NCBI RefSeq assembly: GCF_000310205.1
Contig: NZ_AMXE01000036.1
Location: 1-36,641 of the forward strand
Reading direction: 5' to 3'
DNA from: Thauera linaloolentis 47Lol = DSM 12138
GTDB lineage: Bacteria > Pseudomonadota > Gammaproteobacteria > Burkholderiales > Rhodocyclaceae
DNA: 36,641 nucleotides
The notes under the pieces were generated by a model. The model did not search any database. It saw only the letters and a list, made by a program, of their open reading frames with translations, and was not told where the DNA came from. Positions 18,275 through 28,616 of the stretch are shown here, piece after piece. The position numbers were made by a program, and so were the translations under genes. Within the stretch, counting starts at the first letter, position 1, and every line of letters begins with the position of its first letter.

Positions 18275-19062
18275 GCCCTGGCCCCCCGGATCTCGATCTC
18301 GCACTGGTCGAGCATGATCGCGTCGGCCAGCGCCCACAGCACGTCGAGCTTGAACTGCAGGATTTCCAACGCACGCTCCTGCAGCGCGCGGGTCTGGCTG
18401 AAGTGGTCGAGCGTGAAGCGCAGGCCATGGTCGACGTCGCGGCGCGCCTGGGTCAAGCGCTTACGGAAATACTGCAGCCCCGCCGGATCGACCCAGGGAT
18501 AGACCTGCGGCCAGGTATCGATGCGCTGCTGGTGGATGTGCGGCGCGAACAACTCGGTGAGGCTGGACGCGACCGCCTCCTCCCACGGCCGCTGGCGGGC
18601 GAAGTTCACATAGGCATCGACCGCAAAGCGCGCCGCCGGCGCCACCCGGCGCAGCGAGGTGATCTCTTCGCGCGCCAGCCCCACGGCCTCGCCCAGCCGG
18701 ATCCAGGCTTCGATGCCGCCGGGGTCCGCGACACCGCCGACGTCCCAGCCGTCGTGGTCGAGAATGCGCCGTATCCACTCGCGGCGGATCTCGCGGTCCG
18801 GGCAGTTGGCGAGAATGGCCGCATCCTTCAGCGGAATCGAGATCTGGTAGTAGAAGCGGTTGGCCACCCAGCCGCGCAGTTGCGCCGGGGTGAGCCGGCC
18901 TTCGGCCATCATCACGTGGAACGGATGGTGGATGTGATAGCGCGTGCTCTCGCCGCGCAGCCGTGCCTCGAACTCCGCGCGCGGCAAGGGCGCGGCCCCA
19001 TCGCCCGCGCGCGCTGCAGCGGCCTGGGGGGAATGCGGCATGGCGATCGGTTCGGCTTCCAT
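18271..19062 (-). CDS. pqqC: Pyrroloquinoline-quinone synthase PqqC
   Basis: Cofactor-free oxidase that closes the second ring and performs the eight-electron oxidation giving PQQ. It has 263 residues, all-helical. Conserved stretches: [54 protein letters not shown] and [19 protein letters not shown]. The ATG at 19062 has a GAGGAG Shine-Dalgarno 7 bases upstream; an ATG seven codons later (MPHSPQ) is a less likely alternative. The gap to pqqB is 33 bases. The N-terminal 25 residues are alanine-rich and poorly conserved. Confidence 0.97.
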   Translation of the reverse strand: MEAEPIAMPHSPQAAAARAGDGAAPLPRAEFEARLRGESTRYHIHHPFHVMMAEGRLTPAQLRGWVANRFYYQISIPLKDAAILANCPDREIRREWIRRILDHDGWDVGGVADPGGIEAWIRLGEAVGLAREEITSLRRVAPAARFAVDAYVNFARQRPWEEAVASSLTELFAPHIHQQRIDTWPQVYPWVDPAGLQYFRKRLTQARRDVDHGLRFTLDHFSQTRALQERALEILQFKLDVLWALADAIMLDQCEIEIRGARA

Positions 19063-19095
19063 CGGCGTCTCCTCGCGGTATGAAACGGAATGCGT

Positions 19096-20010
19096 CTACA
19101 GCTCGATCACCATCCCGTCCCAGGCGACCTCGACGCCGCGCGCGTCCAGCTCGGCGCGCTCGGGGCTGTCCTCGTCCAGGATGGGATTGGTGTTGTTGAT
19201 GTGGATCAGTATCTTGCGAGTGGCGGCCGGCAGCCGGCCGAGCCATTCCAGCATGCCGCCGGGGCCGCTCTGGGGCAGATGCCCCATGGCACGCGACGTC
19301 TTGGCCGAGGCGCCGAGGCGGATCATCTCGTCGTCGGTCCACAAGGTGCCGTCGACCAGCACGCAATCGGCGGCCTCCATCGCCGACCAGACTGCGGGCG
19401 TCATCTCGCCGAGGCCGGGCGCATAGAACAGCCGGCGGCTGCTGCGCAGATCGGTGAGCGTGACGCCGATGTTGTCGCCGGGCTGCGGACGGTCGCGCCG
19501 CGGCGAATACGGCGGTGCGTTGCTGGTGAGCGGCAGCGCGGCGAAGCCGATGCCCGACACGCCGTCGATGGCGAAATCGCCGTGCAGCGGAATCTCGTGC
19601 AGATCGAGCCCGCAGTAATGGCCAAGCACGCCGAACAGCGGATTGCCGGTCGACAGGTCTTCGCGCACCGGCGCGGTACACCACAACGCATGCGGCTGGC
19701 GGTGCTCGCGCAGCATCAGCAGGCCGGTGGTGTGGTCGATCTGCGCATCGATCAGCAAGATGGCGCGGATCGCGGTATCGCGCAGGGTGCGGGCCGGCTG
19801 CAGTTCCGGCGCCTCGCGCAATTGCTGCAGGATGTCGGGCGAGGCGTTGAACAGCACCCAGCCGCCGCCGTCCCCGCTCGCCGCGATCGACGACTGGGTG
19901 CGGGCGCGGGCATGCACGCTGCCGCGGCGCAGGCCGTCGCAATTGCCACAGTTGCAGTTCCACTGCGGAAAGCCGCCGCCGGCGGCCGAACCGAGAATGC
20001 GAACCTTCAC
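19096..20010 (-). CDS. pqqB: PQQ biosynthesis protein PqqB
   Basis: Metallo-beta-lactamase-fold protein of 304 residues; current work assigns it as an iron-dependent hydroxylase of the Glu-Tyr diaminoacid intermediate (established literature, not visible from sequence). Near the N-terminus [18 protein letters not shown] carries the structural zinc cysteines. The usual HxHxDH metal motif is altered to [10 protein letters not shown], as in other PqqB. The start is GTG at 20010 with GGAGGG 7 bases upstream. The C-terminus ([11 protein letters not shown]) is typical. Separated from pqqA by 54 bases with a hairpin. Confidence 0.97.
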   Translation of the reverse strand: MKVRILGSAAGGGFPQWNCNCGNCDGLRRGSVHARARTQSSIAASGDGGGWVLFNASPDILQQLREAPELQPARTLRDTAIRAILLIDAQIDHTTGLLMLREHRQPHALWCTAPVREDLSTGNPLFGVLGHYCGLDLHEIPLHGDFAIDGVSGIGFAALPLTSNAPPYSPRRDRPQPGDNIGVTLTDLRSSRRLFYAPGLGEMTPAVWSAMEAADCVLVDGTLWTDDEMIRLGASAKTSRAMGHLPQSGPGGMLEWLGRLPAATRKILIHINNTNPILDEDSPERAELDARGVEVAWDGMVIEL

Positions 20011-20032
20011 CTCATGCCCTCCAGCAGGGTTC

Positions 20033-20057
20033 GCCGGGGTCGCGATGCGCCCCCGGC
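20033..20057 (-). other. Hairpin between pqqA and pqqB
   Basis: GCCGGGG and CCCCGGC form a perfect 7-bp stem with an 11-base loop that can pair further, 7 bases after the pqqA stop. There is no T run, so it should act as a partial terminator or as a 3' stabiliser of the pqqA mRNA, giving more PqqA than enzymes. This is a common layout in pqq operons; the effect here is inferred. Confidence 0.6.
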
Positions 20058-20064
20058 AGCGGCA

Positions 20065-20139
20065 TCAGCGCGTCGCGATGTACATCGTGATTTCAAAGCC
20101 GAAACGCATGTCGACGGCGGTCGGTGTTTCCCATTGCAT
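20065..20139 (-). CDS. pqqA: PqqA, precursor peptide of PQQ
   Basis: 24-residue ribosomal peptide whose glutamate and tyrosine side chains become PQQ. The conserved core GFEITMYIATR carries E16 and Y20 in the required E-x3-Y spacing. The N-terminal part (MQWETPTAVDMR) is the leader contacted by PqqD. The ATG at 20139 has an AGGAG about 9 bases upstream. It is shorter than most gene-finder limits and easily missed, yet is the substrate of all the downstream enzymes. First gene of pqqABCDE. Only one copy is present in the window. Confidence 0.95.
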   Translation of the reverse strand: MQWETPTAVDMRFGFEITMYIATR

Positions 20140-20183
20140 GGCATGTCTCCTGATGTGGTCGGAATACCGGGTTGCGCCCGGCG

Positions 20184-20247
20184 CGATGCCGGCGAATCCA
20201 GCCGGGCACGATGCATAGCGTGCGCTCGGCGGCGCCGGCCGGCATCG
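20184..20247. repeat. Nested inverted repeats in the pqqA upstream region
   Basis: CGATGCCGGC (20184-20193) and GCCGGCATCG (20238-20247) are perfect 10-base complements. Inside them GCACG (20206-20210) and CGTGC (20219-20223) form a second hairpin with an 8-base loop, extended by GCCG/CGGC pairs outside it. The structure lies 45-108 bases before the pqqA ATG and 78 bases before the divergent peptidase gene. It could be an operator region or an RNA leader of pqqA. I could not find a clear promoter here for either gene. Confidence 0.5.
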
Positions 20248-20324
20248 GCGAAATCCTGAAGCGGCGCTCGCGATTTTCATGAAGCCGGCGCCACAACGGC
20301 ACACGGGCGGACAGGCGCGCTAGC

Positions 20325-21275
20325 ATGGCCGCCATGCAAGCCGCACCCGCCACCCCCCTGGACATCCGCGACCCCTGGCAACAGGGCTGGCTCGACGTGG
20401 GCGATGGCCACGCCATCCGCTTCGAGCAGTGCGGCAACCGCGCCGGCACGCCGCTGCTCTTCCTGCACGGCGGCCCGGGCAGCGGCTGCAGCGCACGCCA
20501 CCGCACGCTGTTCGACGCCACGCGCTTCCGCATCGTGCTCTTCGACCAGCGCGGCTGCGGCCGCAGTACGCCGCGCGGGGCGCTCGCCGCCAACACCACG
20601 CCGGACCTCGTGGCGGACATCGAGCGCTTGCGCCGCCACCTCGGCATCGCCCGCTGGCTGGTAAGCGGCGGCTCATGGGGCTCGACGCTGGCGCTCGCCT
20701 ACTGCGCGCACCACCGGCAGGCCTGCCTGGGCGCAGTGCTGCGCGGCATCTTTCTCGCCCGCCGCGAAGACATCGATGGCTTCTTCGATGGCGCCGCCGC
20801 GTCGCAGCAGGCGGAGCACGCCCGCCTCGCCGCCCGCGTGCCGGGGAGCGGGCGGCTGGCGGAACGGATTTTCGCCGCGGTGCTCGGAGACGATCGCACG
20901 CATGCGCTCGATGTCGTCCGCCACTGGATGCAATGGGAAGAAAGCCTCACCCGCGGCAGGCCCACACCGCTGCCATGGCTGGATGCAGCCGGCGAAGCCC
21001 GTGCGCTCGACAAATACAGGGTGCAGGCACATTACCTGCGCCACGACTGCTTTATGGCGGCGGGTGAATGGCAGGCACGGGCGGAATCACTGGCGGGACT
21101 GCCGGTGAGCCTGCTCCATGGCCGCAAGGATGCGGTGTGCCGCCCCGAAGGCGCACTCGCCTTGCACCGACATCTGCCCGGCAGCCGTCTGACATGGGTG
21201 GAGGATGCCGGCCACGATCCTTTCGAACCTGCGATGCGGGCAGCGTTGCGCGATGCCTGCGCGGCATTCGGCTAA
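20325..21275 (+). CDS. pip: Proline iminopeptidase (alpha/beta hydrolase, S33 family)
   Basis: Cytoplasmic serine peptidase that removes N-terminal proline from peptides. It has 316 residues, the usual length. The oxyanion motif HGGPGSG is at 49-55, the nucleophile elbow GGSWGS has S117, and the other triad members are D269 (HGRKDAVCRPEG) and H297 (DAGHDPFEP). FDQRGCGRSTP is characteristic of the Pip subfamily. An alternative start at 20334 would drop three residues. Divergent from pqqA across 185 bases. pqq loci often carry an extra peptidase for trimming PqqA (PqqF or PqqH types), and none is otherwise seen here; a link is only a suggestion from position. Its stop lies inside the argJ terminator. 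Confidence 0.92.
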   Translation: MAAMQAAPATPLDIRDPWQQGWLDVGDGHAIRFEQCGNRAGTPLLFLHGGPGSGCSARHRTLFDATRFRIVLFDQRGCGRSTPRGALAANTTPDLVADIERLRRHLGIARWLVSGGSWGSTLALAYCAHHRQACLGAVLRGIFLARREDIDGFFDGAAASQQAEHARLAARVPGSGRLAERIFAAVLGDDRTHALDVVRHWMQWEESLTRGRPTPLPWLDAAGEARALDKYRVQAHYLRHDCFMAAGEWQARAESLAGLPVSLLHGRKDAVCRPEGALALHRHLPGSRLTWVEDAGHDPFEPAMRAALRDACAAFG

Positions 21276-21301
21276 AAAAGAGGCCCGCTTACGCAGGCCT
21301 C
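21274..21301 (-). terminator. Rho-independent terminator of argJ
   Basis: On the minus strand GAGGCC and GGCCTC enclose a 10-base stretch that can add two pairs, directly followed by TTTTTT. It lies 35 bases past the argJ stop and overlaps the last codon of the convergent peptidase gene. Confidence 0.8.
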
Positions 21302-21335
21302 GGTGTGCTTCGCTACGGCTTGCCGCAGCCGCGCT

Positions 21336-22574
21336 TCAGGAACGGTAGTCGGCGTTGATCTTGACGTAGTCGTACGAGAAATCGCAGGTCCATACCGTGG
21401 CGGCGGCGTTGCCGCGGGCGAGATCGATACGCACGCTGAGTTCCGCGTGCTGCATGATGCGCGCACCGGCCTCTTCCACGTAGGACGCCGCCCGCCCGCC
21501 ATGCTCGGCGACCAACACCGATTCGTCCGGGTTGCCGAGCCACACGCGCAGCGCCGACACGTCGAGATCGTCGATGCCGGCGTAGCCGATCGCGGCCAGG
21601 ATGCGGCCCAGGTTGGGGTCGGAAGCGAAGAACGCCGTCTTCACCAGTGGCGAGTGCGCCACCGCGTAGCCGACCTTGCGGCATTCGTCGCGGTCCGCGC
21701 CGCCTTCCACCGCGATCGCCATGAACTTGGTCGCGCCTTCGCCGTCGCGCACGATGGCCTGCGCCAGCGCGATCGACACCTCGACCACCGCATCGCGCAG
21801 GGCCTGGTAGTCCGCACCGCTCGCCGCGGAGATTTCCGCATTGCCGGCCCGGCCGGTGGCGATGAGGATGAAGGAATCGTTGGTCGAGGTATCGCCATCG
21901 ACCGTGATGCTGTTGAACGACAGATCGGCGGCCTCCCGGACCAATGCGTCGAGCACGGGCTGCGCGACGGCCGCGTCGCAGGCGAGGAAGCCGAGCATCG
22001 TCGCCATGTTCGGCCGGATCATGCCGGCCCCCTTGCTGATGCCGGTCAGGGTCACCGTCCTGCCACCCACCTGGACCTGCTTCGACACGGCCTTGGCGAG
22101 CGTATCGGTGGTCATGATGGCGTGCGCGGCATCGAACCAGCCGTCGGCGCGCAGGTCCGCGATCGCACGCGGCAGGCCGGCGCTGATCCGGTCGACCGGC
22201 AGCGGCTCGAGGATGACGCCGGTCGAGAACGGCAGCACCTGTTCGGCGGCGACACCCACTGCCGCCGCCAGGGCGTCGCTGGTGGCGCGCGCCGCGGCCA
22301 GGCCGGGCTCGCCGGTGCCGGCGTTGGCATTGCCGGTGTTGATCAGCAGCGCACGGATCTTGCCGGACGGCAGACGCTCCTTGCACACCTGCACCGGCGC
22401 GGCGCAGAAGCGATTGCGGGTGAAGACGCCCGCGGCACGGCTGCCTTCGGCAAGTTCGATCACCGTCAGGTCGCGGCGGCCGGCCTTGCGGACACCCGCC
22501 TCGGCGACGCCGAGACGGACGCCGGCGACCGGCAGCAGATCGGCGGGATTCGGGGTATTCAGATTGACGGCCAT
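21336..22574 (-). CDS. argJ: Arginine biosynthesis bifunctional protein ArgJ
   Basis: Ornithine acetyltransferase that transfers the acetyl group from N-acetylornithine to glutamate, giving the cyclic arginine pathway; some members also use acetyl-CoA. It has 412 residues. The self-cleavage site is A191-T192 in [15 protein letters not shown], the new N-terminal threonine being the nucleophile and the chain splitting into alpha and beta subunits. STGVI (117-121) forms the oxyanion hole, and ISKGAGMI precedes the cleavage site. The ATG at 22574 has GGAG about 7 bases upstream. The start lies 19 bases after the secA stop; the two may be co-transcribed, although unrelated in function. Confidence 0.97.
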   Translation of the reverse strand: MAVNLNTPNPADLLPVAGVRLGVAEAGVRKAGRRDLTVIELAEGSRAAGVFTRNRFCAAPVQVCKERLPSGKIRALLINTGNANAGTGEPGLAAARATSDALAAAVGVAAEQVLPFSTGVILEPLPVDRISAGLPRAIADLRADGWFDAAHAIMTTDTLAKAVSKQVQVGGRTVTLTGISKGAGMIRPNMATMLGFLACDAAVAQPVLDALVREAADLSFNSITVDGDTSTNDSFILIATGRAGNAEISAASGADYQALRDAVVEVSIALAQAIVRDGEGATKFMAIAVEGGADRDECRKVGYAVAHSPLVKTAFFASDPNLGRILAAIGYAGIDDLDVSALRVWLGNPDESVLVAEHGGRAASYVEEAGARIMQHAELSVRIDLARGNAAATVWTCDFSYDYVKINADYRS

Positions 22575-22593
22575 GCGGATCTCCGAGAAGGGC

Positions 22594-25323
<2,730 letters not shown>

Positions 25324-25359
25324 GTTTGAGGGTCGACGTCGATTCGGCAAAGGCGCGAG

Positions 25360-25365
25360 TTTATC
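25360..25365 (-). promoter_or_regulatory. secA: Possible -10 box (GATAAA) for secA
   Basis: GATAAA, preceded by an AT-rich step in GC-rich DNA, lies 36 bases before the secA ATG in the 110-base secA-dciA divergent gap. It has 4 of 6 consensus matches and no clear -35. Confidence 0.3.
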
Positions 25366-25433
25366 ATGCCGCACCGGGCGCCCCACTGCACACCGCTGCA
25401 CGACCCGTCCCCCTCCCATACCTGCACACCCCG

Positions 25434-25865
25434 ATGAGCCGACCCATCCACCGTTTTCTAGGCAGCGGCGAAACCCTCGCCCGCCTGCAGGACCATGCCG
25501 CACGCCTGCGGCGGCTGCAGACCGTGCTGGAGGCCGCCCTGCCCCCCCAGTTGGCGGAGCAATGCCACGTGGCCAACCTGAAGGACGAGGCGCTGGTCGT
25601 CACCACGCGCAACGGCGCCGCCGCGGTACGCCTCAAGCAGATGCTGCCCAGCCTGCTCGAACACTTTCTGCGCGCAGGCCACGCGCTGGGCGCGATCAAG
25701 GTCAAGGTAGGAACCCCCGAGCAACTGCCCTGGCGGGCGCCCGCGGTGGAGCGCCACATTTCGGCCGACGCAAAAGCCGGACTTGCCGGGTTCGCCGCCA
25801 CGTTGCCGCCGGAATCGCCACTGCGCGAATCGCTGGAGCGGCTGATCAGGCGCGGGCGGGAATGA
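25434..25865 (+). CDS. dciA: DUF721 protein, DciA-like replicative-helicase operator
   Basis: Protein of 143 residues of the DUF721/DciA family. DciA is the ancestral bacterial partner that loads the DnaB helicase at the origin in species lacking DnaC (established family knowledge). The start [18 protein letters not shown] is chosen at 25434; the longer reading from 25326 has no family similarity. The KH-like core is recognised by [51 protein letters not shown], and the C-terminal segment is extended and basic ([14 protein letters not shown]). The position between secA and lpxC is also that of dciA in Pseudomonas. Divergent from secA and convergent with a small membrane-protein gene; no strong terminator in the 72 bases after it. 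Confidence 0.85.
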   Translation: MSRPIHRFLGSGETLARLQDHAARLRRLQTVLEAALPPQLAEQCHVANLKDEALVVTTRNGAAAVRLKQMLPSLLEHFLRAGHALGAIKVKVGTPEQLPWRAPAVERHISADAKAGLAGFAATLPPESPLRESLERLIRRGRE

Positions 25866-25937
25866 CGGGCAAAGCGGCGGCCGCACGGAACGGCCGGAGG
25901 GCAGGACGGCGCGCTGGCTGCACGCCACAGATGCCGC

Positions 25938-26126
25938 TCACAACATCGGCGCCAGAACCCGCTCGACGGCGAACAGCGCCAGGATGGCCAGCAGGAGCAC
26001 AACCACGATGCGGAAGGCCTTCCACGCCCAGGCCTTGAAGCGTGGATTGCCGGTGATCAGCCACAGGATCACCGAACCGCCGATGCCGAGCACGGCCAGC
26101 AGCAGCAACAGGCGCATGATCAGCAT
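25938..26126 (-). CDS. Small two-helix membrane protein of unknown function
   Basis: 62-residue protein that I cannot assign to a family. Two strong membrane helices (about 5-24, LLLLLAVLGIGGSVILWLI, and about 38-57, AFRIVVVLLLAILALFAVE) are joined by a short basic loop (TGNPRFKAWAWK), suggesting both termini face the same side. AAGG lies about 6 bases before the ATG at 26126; a later ATG at 26117 (MRLLLLL) is possible. It starts 31 bases after the lpxC stop on the same strand with no terminator between, so it is probably the last gene of the lpxC transcript. Codon use and GC content look like those of its neighbours. It would be missed by length filters. Confidence 0.65.
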   Translation of the reverse strand: MLIMRLLLLLAVLGIGGSVILWLITGNPRFKAWAWKAFRIVVVLLLAILALFAVERVLAPML

Positions 26127-26157
26127 GGCGGCCTTGCAACTTGACGCGGCATCGGAA

Positions 26158-27084
26158 TCAGGCCCTCGCCAGCAGCGCGTCGCCGAACTGATGGGCGACG
26201 GCGGGCGGCGTGGCCTTCGGCTGATCGAAGCTGACGATCTCCCAGGCTTCGCTGTCTTCGAGCAGCACGCGCAGGATCTGGTTGTTCAGCGCGTGGCCGG
26301 CCTTGTGCGCCGAATAGGACGCCAGCAGCGGATGGCCGCACAGGTAGAGGTCGCCGATGGCGTCCAGCACCTTGTGCTTGACGAACTCGTCGGCGTAGCG
26401 CAGGCCCTCGGCGTTGAGCACGCGGTACTCGTCCATCACGATCGCATTCTCCAGGCTGCCGCCGAGCGCGAGCCCGTTGGCCTGCATGAACTCCACGTCC
26501 TGCATGAATCCGAAGGTGCGCGCGCGCGCCACGTCGCGGATGTAGGAATGCTCGGCGAAATCGATCGTCACGCGGGTCGAGGTGCCGTCGATCGCGGGAT
26601 GATTGAAGATGATCGAGAAACTCAGGCGGAAACCGTCGTAAGGCTCCAGGCGCACCCATTTGTCGCCCTCGACATATTCGACCGCCTTCTTCACGCGCAG
26701 GAACTTCTTCGGCGCCGTCTGCTCCTCGATGCCCGCCGACTGCAGCAGGAACACGAAGGGCGCGGAACTGCCGTCGAGGATGGGAATCTCGGGCGCATCG
26801 ACATCGACGTGCAGGTTGTCGATGCCGAGGCCGGCCAGCGCCGACATCAGGTGCTCGACGGTCCCGACCTTCTCGCCGCCCTTCTCCAGGCCGGAACACA
26901 TGCGCGTGTCACAGACGGCATAAGGGTCGGCCGGCAGGCTCAGCGGCGGCTCCAGATCGACGCGATGGAAGACGATGCCGCTATCCGGCGCCGCCGGACG
27001 CAGCACGAGCGTCACCTTGCGCCCGCCGTGCAGACCGACGCCGGTGGCTCTGACGATGGATTTGAGGGTGCGCTGCCTGATCAT
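26158..27084 (-). CDS. lpxC: UDP-3-O-acyl-N-acetylglucosamine deacetylase LpxC
   Basis: Zinc enzyme for the committed step of lipid A synthesis. It has 308 residues (E. coli 305). The zinc ligands are H78 ([15 protein letters not shown]), H237 and D241 ([13 protein letters not shown]), and the catalytic general acid is H264 ([11 protein letters not shown]), each one residue from the E. coli number. The start at 27084, [11 protein letters not shown], has AAGGAA 7 bases upstream. A long in-frame reading upstream into ftsZ is spurious. Separated from ftsZ by 245 bases with a strong terminator and its own promoter candidate, so it is probably transcribed on its own, together with the small membrane protein downstream. 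Confidence 0.98.
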   Translation of the reverse strand: MIRQRTLKSIVRATGVGLHGGRKVTLVLRPAAPDSGIVFHRVDLEPPLSLPADPYAVCDTRMCSGLEKGGEKVGTVEHLMSALAGLGIDNLHVDVDAPEIPILDGSSAPFVFLLQSAGIEEQTAPKKFLRVKKAVEYVEGDKWVRLEPYDGFRLSFSIIFNHPAIDGTSTRVTIDFAEHSYIRDVARARTFGFMQDVEFMQANGLALGGSLENAIVMDEYRVLNAEGLRYADEFVKHKVLDAIGDLYLCGHPLLASYSAHKAGHALNNQILRVLLEDSEAWEIVSFDQPKATPPAVAHQFGDALLARA

Positions 27085-27109
27085 TGTTGCGTTCCTTGTA
27101 TCGGCAGCG

Positions 27110-27118
27110 ATTTTAGCA
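27110..27118 (-). promoter_or_regulatory. lpxC: Extended -10 promoter (TGCTAAAAT) of lpxC
   Basis: On the minus strand TGC followed by TAAAAT forms an extended -10 element 25 bases before the lpxC ATG. The -35 region at 17 bases is poor, as is usual for extended -10 promoters. It lies downstream of the ftsZ terminator. Confidence 0.5.
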
Positions 27119-27221
27119 CGTGGCCGGAAACGGGACGGACTACGAGGCCGATCCGAGGGCGCTGTCGCACACGCGGCGGCAATGCGGCGGCGCCGGGCAA
27201 CGGGCCGCCCGATGGCCCGCT

Positions 27222-27281
27222 TCAAACACGAAACGGGCATCTCCCCCGAACCGGAGGCGGCGGTTCGGAGGAGATGCCCGT
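27222..27281 (-). terminator. Strong terminator between ftsZ and lpxC
   Basis: A 20-bp stem with a single G-T wobble (arms 27233-27252 and 27262-27281) and a 9-base loop, followed on the minus strand by TTCGTGTTTG. It lies 48 bases past the ftsZ stop and marks the end of the dcw cluster transcript. The T run is interrupted, but the stem is by far the longest in the window. Confidence 0.8.
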
Positions 27282-27329
27282 CGCACACCCGGCCCCCGCC
27301 GGAACGCGAGGCGCCGGGGCGGCTGCGAA

Positions 27330-28475
27330 TCAGTCGGCCTGGCGCCGCAGGAAAGCCGGAATGTCGTAGGTCCCGACGCCGCTGGTGCTCATCGCTTCGA
27401 CCGTCGTGCGGCGGCCGGTGCGCATCACCGCCGGCACGTCGAGGCTGTTCATGTCGACGGCGCCACCGCCCATCGCCGGGCCGTAGGTGCCGGTGCCCTT
27501 CACCACTTCCATGATCGGCTGGCGGGCGGTGCGCGGCGCACCGAGGCCGGTGGCGACGACGGTGATGCGGATGCGATCCTCCATGCTTTCGTCGAACACG
27601 GTGCCGTACTTGACGAAGGCTTCCGGCGCGGCAAAGGCCTGCACGGTCTTCACCGCGTCGCGCACTTCGGACATCTTCAGCGACTTGCTGGCGGTGATGT
27701 TGATCAGCACGCAGCGCGCGCCGGACAGCTCGGTGCCTTCGAGCAGCGGCGACACCGCGGCCTGCTCGGCGGCGATGCGCGCGCGGTCCATGCCGGCGGC
27801 CTCGGCCGAACCCATCATTGCGCGGCCCATCTCGGCCATCGCGGTGCGCACGTCCTGGAAGTCGACGTTGACCAGGCCGGGCACGTTGATGATCTCGGCG
27901 ATGCCGCCGACGGCCGAGCGCAGCACGTTGTCGGCCGAGCGGAAGCACTCTTCGAAGCCGGCGTCGTCGCCATAGACGTCGAGCAGCTTGTCGTTGAGCA
28001 CGACGATCAGCGAATCGACGTGGCGAGTCAGCTCTTCGACGCCGCTCTCGGCGACGCGGATGCGATTCTCGAAGTCGAAGGGCTTGGTCACCACGGCAAC
28101 GGTCAGGATGCCCATCTCCTTGGCGATCTCGGCCACCACCGGTGCGGCGCCGGTACCGGTGCCGCCGCCCATGCCGCCGGTGATAAACACCATGTGCGCA
28201 CCTTCCAGCGCGGTGGCGATCTCGTCGCGCGACTCCTGCGCCGCGGCGCGCCCGGCCTCGGGCTTGGAGCCAGCGCCGAGGCCGGTACCGCCGAGTTGTA
28301 CCTTGTGCGAGGCCAGGCAGCGGTTCAGCGCCTGCGCATCGGTGTTGGCGGAGATGAACTGCACCCCCTTCACCCCCTCGCGGATCATGTGGTCGACGGC
28401 ATTGCCGCCCGCGCCACCGACACCGATCACCTTGATGATCGTGCCGGACGGCTCTTTCTCAACGATTTCAAACAT
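27330..28475 (-). CDS. ftsZ: Cell division GTPase FtsZ
   Basis: Tubulin-like GTPase that forms the Z ring at midcell. It has 381 residues (E. coli 383). The glycine-rich T4 loop GGGTGTG is at 103-109, the GTP-binding N-terminal [14 protein letters not shown] at 17-30, and the catalytic T7 loop NVDFQD at 203-208. A variable linker (from about 318) leads to the conserved C-terminal peptide [11 protein letters not shown] that binds FtsA and ZipA. The ATG at 28475 has AGGAGGCGAGG upstream. It follows ftsA with a 141-base AT-rich gap that probably holds a promoter. Last gene of the dcw cluster before the terminator. Confidence 0.98.
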   Translation of the reverse strand: MFEIVEKEPSGTIIKVIGVGGAGGNAVDHMIREGVKGVQFISANTDAQALNRCLASHKVQLGGTGLGAGSKPEAGRAAAQESRDEIATALEGAHMVFITGGMGGGTGTGAAPVVAEIAKEMGILTVAVVTKPFDFENRIRVAESGVEELTRHVDSLIVVLNDKLLDVYGDDAGFEECFRSADNVLRSAVGGIAEIINVPGLVNVDFQDVRTAMAEMGRAMMGSAEAAGMDRARIAAEQAAVSPLLEGTELSGARCVLINITASKSLKMSEVRDAVKTVQAFAAPEAFVKYGTVFDESMEDRIRITVVATGLGAPRTARQPIMEVVKGTGTYGPAMGGGAVDMNSLDVPAVMRTGRRTTVEAMSTSGVGTYDIPAFLRRQAD

Positions 28476-28616
28476 TTGCCTCGCCTCCTGAATTAACGGC
28501 CCTGCTCAACAACGAACGCCGACCAGCCTGCATCTAGTAATAGCCGGAAAGTTTAATACTAAATACGGACTGCTCAATCGACCTTCATACAAAATGACCG
28601 GACTTTTCGCGTCCGC
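28476..28616 (-). promoter_or_regulatory. ftsZ: AT-rich ftsA-ftsZ gap with probable ftsZ promoter
   Basis: This gap is much richer in A and T than the rest of the cluster (TTTAGTATTAAACTTTCC on the minus strand). A near-perfect palindrome TTTAGTATTAAA lies at 28552-28563 with one G-T mispair, and TTGAGC 10-15 bases upstream of it could be a -35. A hairpin CGGAC-GCGAAAA-GTCCG (28599-28615) lies directly after the ftsA stop and could trim transcripts from upstream. I could not settle an exact -10/-35 pair. Confidence 0.45.

Noticed and set aside
25878-25896. CGGCCG-7-CGGCCG hairpin after the small membrane gene and dciA as a terminator
   Set aside because: Only six pairs of a self-palindromic sequence and no T run on either strand.
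27120-28496. 458-codon open frame opposite ftsZ
   Set aside because: His/Asp/Ala-rich shadow of ftsZ with no recognisable domain.
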